NCBI GenBank assembly: GCA_019236925.1
Contig: JAFAID010000190.1
Span: 17,067 to 81,066, forward strand
From: Mycobacterium sp.
Lineage (GTDB): Bacteria; Actinomycetota; Actinomycetes; Mycobacteriales; Mycobacteriaceae
Length of the DNA: 64,000 nucleotides
Reading direction: 5' to 3'
Position 1 is the stretch's first letter, and the number at the start of each line of letters is the position of its first letter. Positions 20,867-30,852 of the stretch are shown piece by piece. The position numbers and the translations under genes were made by a program. Under the pieces are notes generated by a model. The model saw only the letters and a program-made list of their open reading frames with translations, ran no database searches and was not told the origin of the DNA.

Positions 20867-21166
20867 CGGTCTCGCCTCTTTTCAGTGCTGGTCCCTAGTG
20901 ATGGGCGAAAACTCACCAACGTTGACTGTAATCTGCGTCACAGCTACATGAAAGCGATTCGCAAGAGTCCGGAGAGCCGGAATCAGCTTGCGCCGTGGCA
21001 CTGTCCTACCGCGGCCTGGCATCGGCGTTGAGGTCGCGTCCCGCGCCCGCCTGACCACACCTGCGAAAAATCCGCAAGAAGTTTTGCAAATCATCCGCAT
21101 CATGCCGGCGCCGGCGCTACGCTGCGCGCAGGGTCGGATTAACGCTCATCGTCAGGGGTGATTTAG

Positions 21167-21460
21167 ATGACGTTGCGGGTTGTTCCCGAGGGCTTAGCCG
21201 GCGCGGCTGCGGCGGTGGAGGCGCTCACCGCGCGGTTGGTGGCAGCCCAGGCGGAGGCAGCGCCGTTGATTACCACGGTGGCACCCCCGGCCGTTGATCC
21301 AGTGTCGCTGCAGACGGGGGCCGCGTTTAGCGCTGCGGGCAACCTGCACGCCGCAGTGGCCGCCCAGGGGTCAGAAGAGCTGGGCCGCTCGGGCGTGGGC
21401 GTCGGTGCGACAGGTATCAGTTATGCCACCGGTGATGCCGCGGCGGCGGCGTCGTATTGA
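21167..21460 (+). CDS. PE family protein (PE domain only)
   Basis: [36 protein letters not shown]...; length and composition of ESX-3-type PE proteins. Confidence 0.93.
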   Translation: MTLRVVPEGLAGAAAAVEALTARLVAAQAEAAPLITTVAPPAVDPVSLQTGAAFSAAGNLHAAVAAQGSEELGRSGVGVGATGISYATGDAAAAASY

Positions 21461-21476
21461 TCGCCGGTGACTGACG

Positions 21477-23198
21477 GTGACCGCGCCAGTCTGGATGGCG
21501 GCGCCACCAGAGGTGCACTCGGCGCTACTTTCTAGCGGTCCGGGACCGGGTCCGCTGTTGGCCTCTGCGGGAGCCTGGGCATCGCTGAGCACCGAATACG
21601 CATCGGTGGCCGATGAGCTGGCCGCCCTCGTTGGGGCTGTGCAGGCCGGAGTGTGGGAGGGGCCAAGCGCCGAAGCGTACGTGGCCGCGAACGCGCCGTA
21701 CGTGGCGTGGCTGATGCAGGCCAGCGCCGACAGCGCCGAGACGGCTGCGCAGGAGGAGACGGTGGCGGCGGCCTACACCGCTGCGTTGGCAGCTATGCCG
21801 ACCTTGGCCGAGTTGGCCGCCAACCACGTCACTCACGCGGCGCTGCTGGCAACGAATTTCTTTGGTATCAACACGATTCCGATCGCGCTGAATGAGGCCG
21901 ACTATGCGCGAATGTGGATTCAGGCCGCCACCGTCATGAGTACCTATCAGGGGGTTTCGACTGGGGCGGTTGCCGCAACACCCGCCACCGCCTCGGCGTC
22001 CCCAATCGTGAAGTCCAATGCGACCGTCAGCGCGACAGCAAGCTCTTCTGACCCGTCGTCGATCATCGACGCAGTATTCAACGACTTGTCGGAATTGTTC
22101 AACTCGCCGGCGTACACCAACTTCTACAACAACGTTTTACTGCCGCTCGGCAACCTGATCGACCAGGCACTTCCGTCCGTGTTGGTCAACGAACTCGGCA
22201 ATCCATTTTTTGGCTTAGGCCCCGAGAACATAGCGTTTGCTCTTACCGTTCCGCTTGATCCCGGAACGTTTGCCGCCTATATTTCGGGACTGCTCGCAAG
22301 CATACCGGGGACGTTAGCAACGGCGTTCGCTACAGGTAATCCCGGGATTATCGCTTTGGCTGTCCTACTACAAGTGGACACGGCTCTTACATTTATAATT
22401 ACCAACGTTATTCAGCTGTTTCATTATCTGCTCGACTCGGCAGCTCCGCTGCTGATTAATCTTGCGCTTCCTTTGCTGGCTGCCCCGTTGGCCCCATTGG
22501 CCGCCGCTTCCGTGGCAACCGGCGGCTTGGCGGGCTTGGCGGGCCTGGCGGGATTGGCCGGTCTGGCTCCGCCGGGCTTGTCCAGCACGCCACCTTTGGC
22601 AGCCCTGGCCCCCGCCCCGACCTCGGCACCGGTCCCGGCCCCAGCTTCGGCTCCGGCGCCGGCCTCGGCGCCCGCGGCCGTGGCGGCACCTGCACCCGGC
22701 GGGCCACCGCCGCCGGCGGCGGCACCGCACCCGCCGCTCGTCGGCGCCGGCATGCCGGGTTTTGCCTATCTCGTGGGGGGGTTTCCTGCGGCTGTCACTT
22801 CCAGCACTCGCTCCAAGGCTCGGGCACAGGTCTTCAGTGACGCTGCATTACCGGCAGCCGCCGCTGCCGTGGCTACCGAGCAGAAGGTCCGGAGGCGCCG
22901 GCGCCAGCGAGCGAATGCGGAGATGCTGGGCCGCGGTTATGAATACATGGACCTAGACCAAGATTTGGACGCAGGGCCCAGCGCTTCACCCGGCGACCGG
23001 CGGGCTGTATCGACTGCCGCGTCGGATCGCGGTGCTGGACCGCTGGGATTCGCCGGAACCACCCGTAAAGACTCCACTGCCGCGGCGGCGGGGTTGACCA
23101 CGTTGGCGGGCGATGCGTTCGGAGGCGGCCCGAAGATGCCGATGCTGCCGGGCACATGGACGCCCGAAGTACCGGACGGGGAGGGGAAAGACAACTGA
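21477..23198 (+). CDS. PPE family protein, PPE-PPW subfamily
   Basis: [35 protein letters not shown]-terminus; C-terminal GFAGT and PMLPGTW motifs. Confidence 0.94.
   Translation: MTAPVWMAAPPEVHSALLSSGPGPGPLLASAGAWASLSTEYASVADELAALVGAVQAGVWEGPSAEAYVAANAPYVAWLMQASADSAETAAQEETVAAAYTAALAAMPTLAELAANHVTHAALLATNFFGINTIPIALNEADYARMWIQAATVMSTYQGVSTGAVAATPATASASPIVKSNATVSATASSSDPSSIIDAVFNDLSELFNSPAYTNFYNNVLLPLGNLIDQALPSVLVNELGNPFFGLGPENIAFALTVPLDPGTFAAYISGLLASIPGTLATAFATGNPGIIALAVLLQVDTALTFIITNVIQLFHYLLDSAAPLLINLALPLLAAPLAPLAAASVATGGLAGLAGLAGLAGLAPPGLSSTPPLAALAPAPTSAPVPAPASAPAPASAPAAVAAPAPGGPPPPAAAPHPPLVGAGMPGFAYLVGGFPAAVTSSTRSKARAQVFSDAALPAAAAAVATEQKVRRRRRQRANAEMLGRGYEYMDLDQDLDAGPSASPGDRRAVSTAASDRGAGPLGFAGTTRKDSTAAAAGLTTLAGDAFGGGPKMPMLPGTWTPEVPDGEGKDN
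22524..22568 (+). repeat. About five 9-bp tandem units (GGCTTGGCG-like) within the PPE gene
   Basis: ggcttggcg ggcttggcg ggcctggcg ggattggcc ggtctggct, encoding [15 protein letters not shown]. Confidence 0.8.
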
Positions 23199-23245
23199 AT
23201 GTGCTTGTGTGACAACGGTAGTCGATTAAGGAAAGGATTTCAGCG

Positions 23246-23539
23246 ATGAGTATGTTGGATGCTCATATTCCGCAGTTGGTGGCGTCGCAGTCGGCGTTTG
23301 CCGCTAAGGCGGGGTTGATGCGCTCGACGATTGGTCAGGCCGAGCAGGAAGCGATGTCGGCGCAGGCGTTTCACGCCGGGGAGTCCGCGGCGGCGTTTCA
23401 GGCCGCCCATGCCCGGTTTGTGGCGGCCGCGGCCAAGATCAACAGCTTGCTGGATGTGGCCCAGGCCAACCTTGGGGATGCCGCGGGCACCTATGTGGCC
23501 GCCGATTCCGCCGCGGCCGGTAGCTACCCCGGCTTCTGA
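23246..23539 (+). CDS. esxG: ESAT-6-like WXG100-family protein, EsxG/EsxS type
   Basis: MSMLDAHIPQLVASQSAFAAKAGLMRSTIGQAEQEAMSAQAFHAGESAAAFQAAHARFVAAAAKINSLLDVAQANLGDAAGTYVAAD, near-identical in pattern to EsxG/EsxS. Confidence 0.93.
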   Translation: MSMLDAHIPQLVASQSAFAAKAGLMRSTIGQAEQEAMSAQAFHAGESAAAFQAAHARFVAAAAKINSLLDVAQANLGDAAGTYVAADSAAAGSYPGF

Positions 23540-23570
23540 CACCCGACTGGCTTAGACGCAGGGATTTGTG

Positions 23571-23861
23571 ATGTCGCAGATCATGTACAACTATCCGGCG
23601 ATGTTGGCGCATGCCGCCGACATGGCCGGGTATGCGGGCACGTTGCAGGGGTTGGGTGCCGATATCGCCAGTGAGCGGGCCGCGTTGTCGGCGGGTTGGC
23701 AGGGCGATACCGGGATGAGTTATCAGGCGTGGCAGGCGCAGTGGAACCAGGCCATGGAGCAGTTGGTGTTGTCCTACCGCGCGATGGCGGGCACGCATGA
23801 AAACAACACCACCTCGATGCTGGCCCGCGACCAAGCCGAAGGCGCCAAATGGGGCGGCTAG
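23571..23861 (+). CDS. esxH: ESAT-6-like WXG100 protein, EsxH/EsxR type
   Basis: [69 protein letters not shown] motif. Confidence 0.94.
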   Translation: MSQIMYNYPAMLAHAADMAGYAGTLQGLGADIASERAALSAGWQGDTGMSYQAWQAQWNQAMEQLVLSYRAMAGTHENNTTSMLARDQAEGAKWGG

Positions 23862-23867
23862 CAATAG

Positions 23868-24986
23868 TCAACCCCGGAAGCTGATCAGCGGGATTGCCAT
23901 CTCCACCGGGGTGGCCGCGCCATGGAAGCCGACGAGTTGAGCCGCTTCGGGTGGCTCATGACCGGTGGCCAGCACCGCCGCATCGCCGATGCAGGTGACG
24001 ACGACATCGCCGATCCGGGGCAGGTGGTCGGGATGCACAGGCCCGAACAGTCCGGCTGCGACGGCGTCGTCGCGGCTGCGCACCTCGGCCCGCCCATCCA
24101 GCAGCTCGCTCCAGGCGGCGACCACATCGGATGCCGCGCCCGGCTCGGTGTGCAGGTAGCGCACTCGTGGATCGCCGGCAACCGCGCGCACACCCGCACC
24201 CAACCGCGGATCGGCGTCGAGGTCGATGCGGCCATGCGCTGGCACGTTCAGACCACCGTGGTCAGCGGTGATCAGCAGCGCGGCGTCCGGCGGCAACGCC
24301 TCGACCAGTCGGGTGAGCAGCGCGTCGACGTGCGCGGCCGCGGCGTGCCACTCCGGTGAACCGACACCGAACAGGTGTGCTGCGGTGTCGAGCTCGCCCG
24401 TATACGCGTAGAGCAGTCCGGGCGCGGCAAGCAACTGGCCGGCCACCAGCTGGGCGTAGTCGTCGTCGCTATTCGCTGCATAGAGTCGCGCGCCGCGGTA
24501 CGCCGCTTCGGTGAGGCCGCTGCCGAGGAACGCCGCCGGCAGCACGGCCCGGGCGTCAACACCGGCTCGCTGCAGCCGCTCGAACCACGTTGGGACGGGC
24601 TGCCATTGGGCCGCCGGGGGATCATCGCGCCAAAAGATGTGGTTCAGCACCCGGTCGGTGTCGGGAAGCTTGACGGTGAAGCCCAGGATCCCGTGCTCGC
24701 CCGGTGCGGCCCCGGTGGTCAGCGACGCCAGGCTGGTCGGTGTGGTGGACGGGAAAGTGCAGGCGAGTTCGCTCAGTCGCCCGGCATCGCCGGCCAGCAC
24801 CGACGCCAGCAGCGGCGCATCGGCCGATAGCGCCGGAAGCAAGTGCCAGCCCATGCCGTCGACGAGCACGACAGCGACACGGCGCACGTCGCCGAGCCAC
24901 TCGGTGACGCCCAGCGCGTCGGTCGCCCCGGAAACTGAGAGCAGCGCAGCCGCGGCTGGGAGCACGTCGCAGATCGAGCCGGGCAT
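23868..24986 (-). CDS. Type I phosphodiesterase / nucleotide pyrophosphatase-like alkaline phosphatase family protein
   Basis: VAVVLVDGMGWHLLPAL, FPSTTPTSLASLTTGAAPGEHGILGF, LLITADHGGLNVP. Confidence 0.9.
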   Translation of the reverse strand: MPGSICDVLPAAAALLSVSGATDALGVTEWLGDVRRVAVVLVDGMGWHLLPALSADAPLLASVLAGDAGRLSELACTFPSTTPTSLASLTTGAAPGEHGILGFTVKLPDTDRVLNHIFWRDDPPAAQWQPVPTWFERLQRAGVDARAVLPAAFLGSGLTEAAYRGARLYAANSDDDYAQLVAGQLLAAPGLLYAYTGELDTAAHLFGVGSPEWHAAAAHVDALLTRLVEALPPDAALLITADHGGLNVPAHGRIDLDADPRLGAGVRAVAGDPRVRYLHTEPGAASDVVAAWSELLDGRAEVRSRDDAVAAGLFGPVHPDHLPRIGDVVVTCIGDAAVLATGHEPPEAAQLVGFHGAATPVEMAIPLISFRG

Positions 24987-25005
24987 GACTGTCAGTCTGG
25001 CAGCC

Positions 25006-25518
25006 ATGCTGCGCATCCTGCGCGATACTGGATGGGTGGCCAAGCCCTCGCGGTTGGATCCGGTCGTCACCGAGCGGATCGGCGAGTTGCTGCGGGCCCA
25101 TGGGCTGCGCCGGATGGCATCGCGGATCGCGGTCTTGGCGGTGCTCGAAGGGGTCAACACGCACCTATCCGTCGCCGAGATCGCCCAGCGATTGCGCGAG
25201 TACCTGCCCGCCGAAGAGGAGCGGCCGGACTTGGCGACCGTCTACCGCACGGTGACCACGCTAGTCGATCAGGGTGTGCTGCACGCGTTGGCCCTGGAGG
25301 GCGGGGTCACCACCTATGGCCTGGCCGACGACCCGCACCATCATGCGGTGTGCACACAATGCGGTTCGATCATCGAAGTGCCGGCCGGACAGCTGTCCTC
25401 CGCGCTGAAGCATGCGATAGCCGGCAGTTCGTTCACGCTGTCCGAACGCGCCGGCCTCACCTTGCACGGCCTGTGCCCGCAGTGCCAGCAGGACGGCTCG
25501 TCAGGACAGGTCAAGTAG
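25006..25518 (+). CDS. Fur-family transcriptional regulator (start at 25006 or 25036)
   Basis: RPDLATVYRTVTTLVDQGVLHAL, HHHAVCTQCGSIIEV, HGLCPQCQQ zinc-binding Cys pairs. Confidence 0.93.
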   Translation: MLRILRDTGWVAKPSRLDPVVTERIGELLRAHGLRRMASRIAVLAVLEGVNTHLSVAEIAQRLREYLPAEEERPDLATVYRTVTTLVDQGVLHALALEGGVTTYGLADDPHHHAVCTQCGSIIEVPAGQLSSALKHAIAGSSFTLSERAGLTLHGLCPQCQQDGSSGQVK

Positions 25519-26880
25519 CGCGTTCTCGACGACCTCCGGCAGGGCCGGATGAATCCAGTACTGACCGCGTGCCATCTGCCGGGTGGGCAGCCCGAAGCTC
25601 ATTGCCTGGATCAGTGGCTGGATGATCGACGAGGCCTGGTGTCCCATGATGTGCGCACCGAGGAGTCGGCCGGTCTCGCGGTCGCCGACGAGCTTGACGA
25701 TCCCGGTGGTGTCCTCCATTGCCCACCCGTAGGCGACGCCCCCGTAGTCCTGGATAGTGCAAGACACGTCGAAACCCTTTGCGACAGCTTCATTCTCGGT
25801 CAATCCGACAGTGGCGATCTGCGGATCGGTGAACACCGCGGCGGGAACGAAACGGTGGTTGGTGGCGACCATCGCGTCGGTGTCGTCCCAGTCGCAGAGC
25901 AGGTTCTGTTGCACGACGCGCGCCTCGTGGTTGGCCACGTGCTTGAGCTCATACGGCGACGACACGTCGCCGAGGGCGAAAACGCCACGCGCAGAAGTTC
26001 TTTGGTATTCGTCGACGATGACCCTGCCGTCGTCGACCTCCACGCCGGCCTGCTCGGCGTCCAGCAGATCCCCGTTCGGCACCCGGCCGGTGGCCACCAG
26101 CAGGGCGTCGGTGCTCAGCGTCGAACCGTCGTCGAGTTCCAGCACGATGGTGGAGCCGTCCTGATGCGAGCCGACTACATTGCGGCGGGTGCGCAATTCC
26201 CATTTGGTCGAGGCAATGTGGGTGAACCGTTCGCACAGCGTGTCGTCGATATGGCGCAGCAGTGCGCCGCCGCGGATCACCAAGGTGATCCGGACACCGA
26301 GCGCGGAGAAGATGTGCGCGAATTCGGCTGCCACGAAACCGCCTCCGACGATGACCAGGTGTCGGGGCAACTCCGATATCCGCATGACCGTGTCGCTGGT
26401 GTAGTAGTGCACCCCGCACTCGAGGATGGCCGGCGGGATCACCGGTCGCGCTCCTGCGGCGATGACTACCTGTTCCGCGGTGAACTCGTCGCCGTCATCG
26501 GTGCGCAACAGATAGCGGCCGCCGGGCTGGACCGGCCCGAAACGGGTGTGCCGGTCATAGACGTCGACGTTGGGGGAGGCGCGCCGGTAGTCTTCGCCGC
26601 TGATCGCGATCGGGTCGATGCGCCCGAAAACACGGGAGACGATGTCGTCCCAACGCACCCGGTCGATGTGCGCATCGACGCCGTAGCGGGCGGTGTTGCG
26701 GATCGTTTCGGCGACCTCGGCGGCGTAGACGAACATCTTGGTGGGGATGCACCCGACGTTGAGACAGGTTCCGCCGAATGTTCCCTGTTCGCAGATCGCC
26801 ACTCGTTTGCGCGCGTAGCGCTCGTCGAGAATGCTGTTGCCCGAACCGGTTCCGATGATCGCGAGGTCGTAAGCTTCCAT
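25501..26880 (-). CDS. mtr: Mycothione reductase
   Basis: YDLAIIGTGSGNSI, GTCLNVGCIPTKMFVYAAEVAETIR redox Cys pair, C-terminal HPALPEVVENALL. Confidence 0.96.
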   Translation of the reverse strand: MEAYDLAIIGTGSGNSILDERYARKRVAICEQGTFGGTCLNVGCIPTKMFVYAAEVAETIRNTARYGVDAHIDRVRWDDIVSRVFGRIDPIAISGEDYRRASPNVDVYDRHTRFGPVQPGGRYLLRTDDGDEFTAEQVVIAAGARPVIPPAILECGVHYYTSDTVMRISELPRHLVIVGGGFVAAEFAHIFSALGVRITLVIRGGALLRHIDDTLCERFTHIASTKWELRTRRNVVGSHQDGSTIVLELDDGSTLSTDALLVATGRVPNGDLLDAEQAGVEVDDGRVIVDEYQRTSARGVFALGDVSSPYELKHVANHEARVVQQNLLCDWDDTDAMVATNHRFVPAAVFTDPQIATVGLTENEAVAKGFDVSCTIQDYGGVAYGWAMEDTTGIVKLVGDRETGRLLGAHIMGHQASSIIQPLIQAMSFGLPTRQMARGQYWIHPALPEVVENALLDLS

Positions 26881-26891
26881 CCGGCGACCCC

Positions 26892-27902
26892 TCAGCCGTT
26901 TCGCGGCGCGACGTCGAAGGCCGCACCGAGGTAGTCGTCAAGCCAGGTGTCCAGCTGTTGGTAGGCCACCTGCCGCGGGTGCGGCATCGACAAGAACACA
27001 TCGTGCTTGGCGTCGGCCACCGGAATGATCGTGCTGCGGTTGCCGATGCAGCCGGCCCAGCGGGCGATGTGTGTCACGTTGAGAACCGCGTCGCCGCATT
27101 GCAGGGCAACGGCGTCCGCGGTCTCTTGCACGCTGTGATCTGACCGCAGGATGAGGTTGGGCACGCCGACGTCGAGCCCGCGATGCAGCCGCGCCTGGCC
27201 ACGTTGGACCGCACGTAGCCAGCCGAAGGTGATGGGGAAGCCGCCCAGCGGTTTCCATTGCAGGTTGTAGTCGAACTCGCCGTGGTAGTCGCGGTGCAGG
27301 CTGGCGCCATAACCACCTTCACCTTCGCTCGGGGCCCGGGCGACCCGTTTGTCGCCGGTTCGCGCGATCGCGGCGATCAGCGCCGCCGTCGTCGGCCAGC
27401 GCAGCACCCCCGGACCGGGCAGATCCAGGAATGGGCTGTTGAGCACCAGCCCTGTGACGCCGGCGCGGGCCGTCGCGCCGCGTCGCCGCAACCGGTCCAG
27501 CCACAGCGACACGATCAACCCACCGGCCGAATGGCCGTACACCAGCACGCGCGCCGAACCGGTCTGTTCGCCGATGACGGCCAGCGCGCGATCGAGCTCG
27601 GCGTCGTAGCGGGCCAGGTCGGTGGTGAAGTGCGGGGTTTGGCCGGCTTGCCACGACCGCCCACACTTCTGCAAGTCGAGCGCATAGAACGCGAAGCCGC
27701 GGTCTGCGAAGTGATCACCCAGCTCGGTGTGGAAGAAGTAGTCGGTGTATCCGTGCACGGCCAGGACGGCATGAGTGGCCGTCACGGCGTCGCCACGACG
27801 TAGCAGTGTCGCGACGACTTCGCCCTCGCCGTCGGGATCATCACCCAGCGGCATGGTGAGCTGCCAGTAGCCGGGTAGGACGTCGGGCTGCCAGCCAGTC
27901 AC
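26892..27902 (-). CDS. Alpha/beta hydrolase, lysophospholipase-like (Rv2854-like)
   Basis: VLAVHGYTDYFFHTELGDHFADRGFAFYALDLQKCGRS, VYGHSAGGLIVSLWLDRL; GTG start 27902 chosen over the longer ORF. Confidence 0.87.
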   Translation of the reverse strand: MTGWQPDVLPGYWQLTMPLGDDPDGEGEVVATLLRRGDAVTATHAVLAVHGYTDYFFHTELGDHFADRGFAFYALDLQKCGRSWQAGQTPHFTTDLARYDAELDRALAVIGEQTGSARVLVYGHSAGGLIVSLWLDRLRRRGATARAGVTGLVLNSPFLDLPGPGVLRWPTTAALIAAIARTGDKRVARAPSEGEGGYGASLHRDYHGEFDYNLQWKPLGGFPITFGWLRAVQRGQARLHRGLDVGVPNLILRSDHSVQETADAVALQCGDAVLNVTHIARWAGCIGNRSTIIPVADAKHDVFLSMPHPRQVAYQQLDTWLDDYLGAAFDVAPRNG

Positions 27903-27931
27903 GCACGCCAGCTTAAAGCGTCCGATCCCGC

Positions 27932-29161
27932 CTACCGCTGGCCCGGGAAGGGAACGGCCTTGATTACGCCGCCCCCGTTGAGCGGCGGCCCGAGCAGCAC
28001 GGTCGAGGTGTTGGTGCCGGGGTTGTAGTCGACAAGCGATTGGCCGCCGCCGCACGCCGCCGTGGCTTGCAGGTCCAGATCGGCGCCGCTGATGCCTGCC
28101 ACGATGACACTGCGCCCAGATTCCACGCTGGGCACCGAGACCGGCGACGTGGTGCCGTCGGCGTTGAGCTTGGCGAGGTACTGATAACCGCATGCCCCCG
28201 CGGCCTGCACGAACGTGCCTGCTGGGAGTTGCCACGCGCTGGCGTCGCGGAGGTCGGGTCCCGTCTTCCCGTCGTTGACGGCGGTGAGAGCGGTGGCCGG
28301 GCTGCCGTCGACCGGCACCAACCACAGCCGCGAGGTGAATCCGGGAGCATCGCACGAGGCGAGAACGGTCGCGGCGGAAGTCTCGTCCCACCACCGCAAC
28401 GGGCTGCAGTTGGTCTGATCCGGGATCGGCAGCGTCGGCCCAGGCGTCCCGTCGTTGCCCATCAGTGCCAAGCCGGCCGACGTGCCCAGGGCAAGCCGCA
28501 TCCCGTCGGGCGTAGAAAGGAAGTTCCCGTTGAATGGGCTGCCGAGCTTGTTGGTCGGGTAGGTGAGCTGATGGTTGCCGGCCAGGTCGACCCGATCGAG
28601 AGTCGCGAGTTTCGAGTCGGGGCCGGGCGGCACGGACAACAGCAGCGCTTTGCCGTTGGGGCGGCTGAAGCCGGGGAAACCCTGCACGGACAACGTCGTC
28701 TGCTTGCCCGTGTGCAGGTCGACCATGATCGCCGACGGCGGTGTGGCGTACTGCGCGTCGAACAGGGCGTGGCTGGCATCGCCCGACCAGTCGACCAACT
28801 CCGGACTCGCCTGCTGGCCCGGCGGCGGGAAAGTGGCGATCGGATAGCGACCGCCCGCGGGGTCGACCAGGAAGAGCGTTGTGGTGGCCTTGTCGGGTGT
28901 CGGCGAGCCCGGGGGTAGCGGCGCGCCGGGGCGCCCGCCGGAAACCGGGCTCCAGGTAGCAAGCATCCAGCCCGGACCGACCTGCGACCAGGGGATGGTT
29001 GCGATCGCGGCTTCAACACCGTGCGCCGCAACCTGCGCAGCCCCCGTCGGGGACGGCGCAGCGGAGACTCCGTGTGCCGCATCCGAACCGGTAGACGAGG
29101 AACACCCGGCGACCAGCACACCGGCCAACGCGACCGCTGGAGCCAAATTTCGCCAGGTCAC
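27932..29161 (-). CDS. Lipoprotein with predicted beta-propeller (TolB-like) organisation
   Basis: N-terminal ALAGVLVAGCSSS lipobox; repeated DLxTGK/DGTTSP-type strand patterns. Confidence 0.75.
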   Translation of the reverse strand: MTWRNLAPAVALAGVLVAGCSSSTGSDAAHGVSAAPSPTGAAQVAAHGVEAAIATIPWSQVGPGWMLATWSPVSGGRPGAPLPPGSPTPDKATTTLFLVDPAGGRYPIATFPPPGQQASPELVDWSGDASHALFDAQYATPPSAIMVDLHTGKQTTLSVQGFPGFSRPNGKALLLSVPPGPDSKLATLDRVDLAGNHQLTYPTNKLGSPFNGNFLSTPDGMRLALGTSAGLALMGNDGTPGPTLPIPDQTNCSPLRWWDETSAATVLASCDAPGFTSRLWLVPVDGSPATALTAVNDGKTGPDLRDASAWQLPAGTFVQAAGACGYQYLAKLNADGTTSPVSVPSVESGRSVIVAGISGADLDLQATAACGGGQSLVDYNPGTNTSTVLLGPPLNGGGVIKAVPFPGQR

Positions 29162-29229
29162 TCGAGCAACGGTAGTCGAGCCGGCGGGGTTAACCTGGCG
29201 ATCTGAACAGCCCCGACTGCAACGAAAGG

Positions 29230-30852
29230 ATGAACAGTCCCGTGCCAGGTCCGTCAGACCCGCAGGTCGCAGCGAAGGCCGACGTCGTGCTGGTCGGGGC
29301 CGGGATCATGAGCGCCACCCTGGGTGCATTGCTGCGACGGCTGGAACCCGACTGGTCGATCACCCTGGTCGAGCGGCTCGACGGGGCCGGGGCCGAGAGC
29401 AGCGACCCCTGGAATAACGCCGGCACCGGCCATTCCGGGCTATGCGAGCTGTTCTACACGTCGCAGCTTCCGGACGGGTCGATCGACATCAGCAAAGCGG
29501 TGCGCGTCAACGAGCAATTTCAGGTCACCCGCCAGTTCTGGGCCTATGCGACAGAGAGCGGCATGCTGTCCGACGTGCGCGGCTTTCTCAACGCGGTTCC
29601 GCATGTCAGCTTTGTGCAGGGCGCGGATCGCGTCGACTACCTGCGCCGCCGCCGGCAGGCGCTGGCCGGTAATCCGCTGTTTGCCCGCACCGAATGGATC
29701 GACGACGTCGACGAATTCGCCCGCCGACTGCCGTTGATGGCGGCCAAGCGCGACTTTTCCGAGCCCATTGCGCTCGATTGGGCTGCCGATGGCACCGACG
29801 TCGACTTCGGTGCTCTCTGTCGACAGCTCATCGGCTACGGCGTGCGCAACGGGACCACCGCGTTGTTCGGTCACGAGGTCCGCGATGTGTCCCGCCAGCG
29901 CGACGGCAGCTGGACACTGACAGTTCGCAACCGCCGCATCGGTGAAAACCGGAAACTGAACACGAAATTCGTCTTTGTCGGCGCCGGGGGACACGCGCTG
30001 CGGCTGTTGCAGAAGTCCGGCATCGAGGAAGCCAAGGGATTCGGCGGCTTCCCGATCGCCGGAAAGTTCCTGCGCAGTGGCAATCCGGCGATCACCGGTG
30101 CGCACCGCGCCAAGGTCTACGGCTTACCCGCTGTCGGCGCGCCGGCGATGACGGCGGCACATCTCGACGCGCGGATCGTCAATGGCAAGCCATGGCTGCT
30201 GTTTGGGCCGTTCGCCGGGTGGTCGCCGAAATTCCTCAAGCACGGCCATATCACCGATCTGCCGCGGTCTGTCACGCTGGGCAACCTGGCGACCATGATG
30301 GGCGTCGGCGTCACCCAGCGCAAACTGGTCAAGTACTTGATCGGCCAGCTGCGGCTCGCTCAGCCCGACCGAGTCGGCACGCTGCGCGAATTTGTGCCCA
30401 GCGCCGTGGATTCCGACTGGGAGCTGAGGACGGCCGGTCAACGGGTGCAGGTGATCCGGCCAGACAAGCGCACGGGCGGGATGCTCGAATTCGACACCAC
30501 AGTGCTGGGCGCCGCCGATGGCAGCATCGCCGGCCTGCTGGGAGCGTCGCCGGGGGCTTCGACCGCGGTGTCGGCGATGCTCGGCGTGCTGCAGAGCTGC
30601 TTTCCCGACCGATATCAGGGCTGGCTGCCTACCCTTAAGGACATGGTGCCGTCGCTGGGAGCCACACTCTCCGATGAGCCGGCGCTGTTCGAGGAGGTGT
30701 GGTCGTGGGGCACCAAGGTGCTGGGGCTCGAGCCCGATGGCCCGACTCGCCCCCGCAAGCGGGAGGGGGTACCCCCAGCCGCAGAGCGGCGAGGGGGCGT
30801 GCCCCCACTTCGGGCCGCTTCGGGGCCCGCATCGTCGGCGGGCGAGCCATGA
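29230..30852 (+). CDS. mqo: Malate:quinone oxidoreductase, with an extra C-terminal tail encoded by a hairpin-rich repeat
   Basis: [62 protein letters not shown]-term [32 protein letters not shown] lies in a repeat. Confidence 0.95.
   Translation: MNSPVPGPSDPQVAAKADVVLVGAGIMSATLGALLRRLEPDWSITLVERLDGAGAESSDPWNNAGTGHSGLCELFYTSQLPDGSIDISKAVRVNEQFQVTRQFWAYATESGMLSDVRGFLNAVPHVSFVQGADRVDYLRRRRQALAGNPLFARTEWIDDVDEFARRLPLMAAKRDFSEPIALDWAADGTDVDFGALCRQLIGYGVRNGTTALFGHEVRDVSRQRDGSWTLTVRNRRIGENRKLNTKFVFVGAGGHALRLLQKSGIEEAKGFGGFPIAGKFLRSGNPAITGAHRAKVYGLPAVGAPAMTAAHLDARIVNGKPWLLFGPFAGWSPKFLKHGHITDLPRSVTLGNLATMMGVGVTQRKLVKYLIGQLRLAQPDRVGTLREFVPSAVDSDWELRTAGQRVQVIRPDKRTGGMLEFDTTVLGAADGSIAGLLGASPGASTAVSAMLGVLQSCFPDRYQGWLPTLKDMVPSLGATLSDEPALFEEVWSWGTKVLGLEPDGPTRPRKREGVPPAAERRGGVPPLRAASGPASSAGEP
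30751..30851. repeat. Hairpin-rich repeat overlapping the 3' end of mqo; right end resembles a MIRU-like terminus
   Basis: GGGGGTACCCCC (30765-30776), GCCGCAGAGCGGC (30778-30790), GGGGGCGTGCCCCC (30793-30806), GGGCC...GGCCC (30812-30828), then CCGCATCGTC...GAGCCATGA. Confidence 0.75.

Noticed and set aside
25549-26934. 461-aa plus-strand ORF antisense to mtr
   Set aside because: Mirror of a real CDS; no domain signature.
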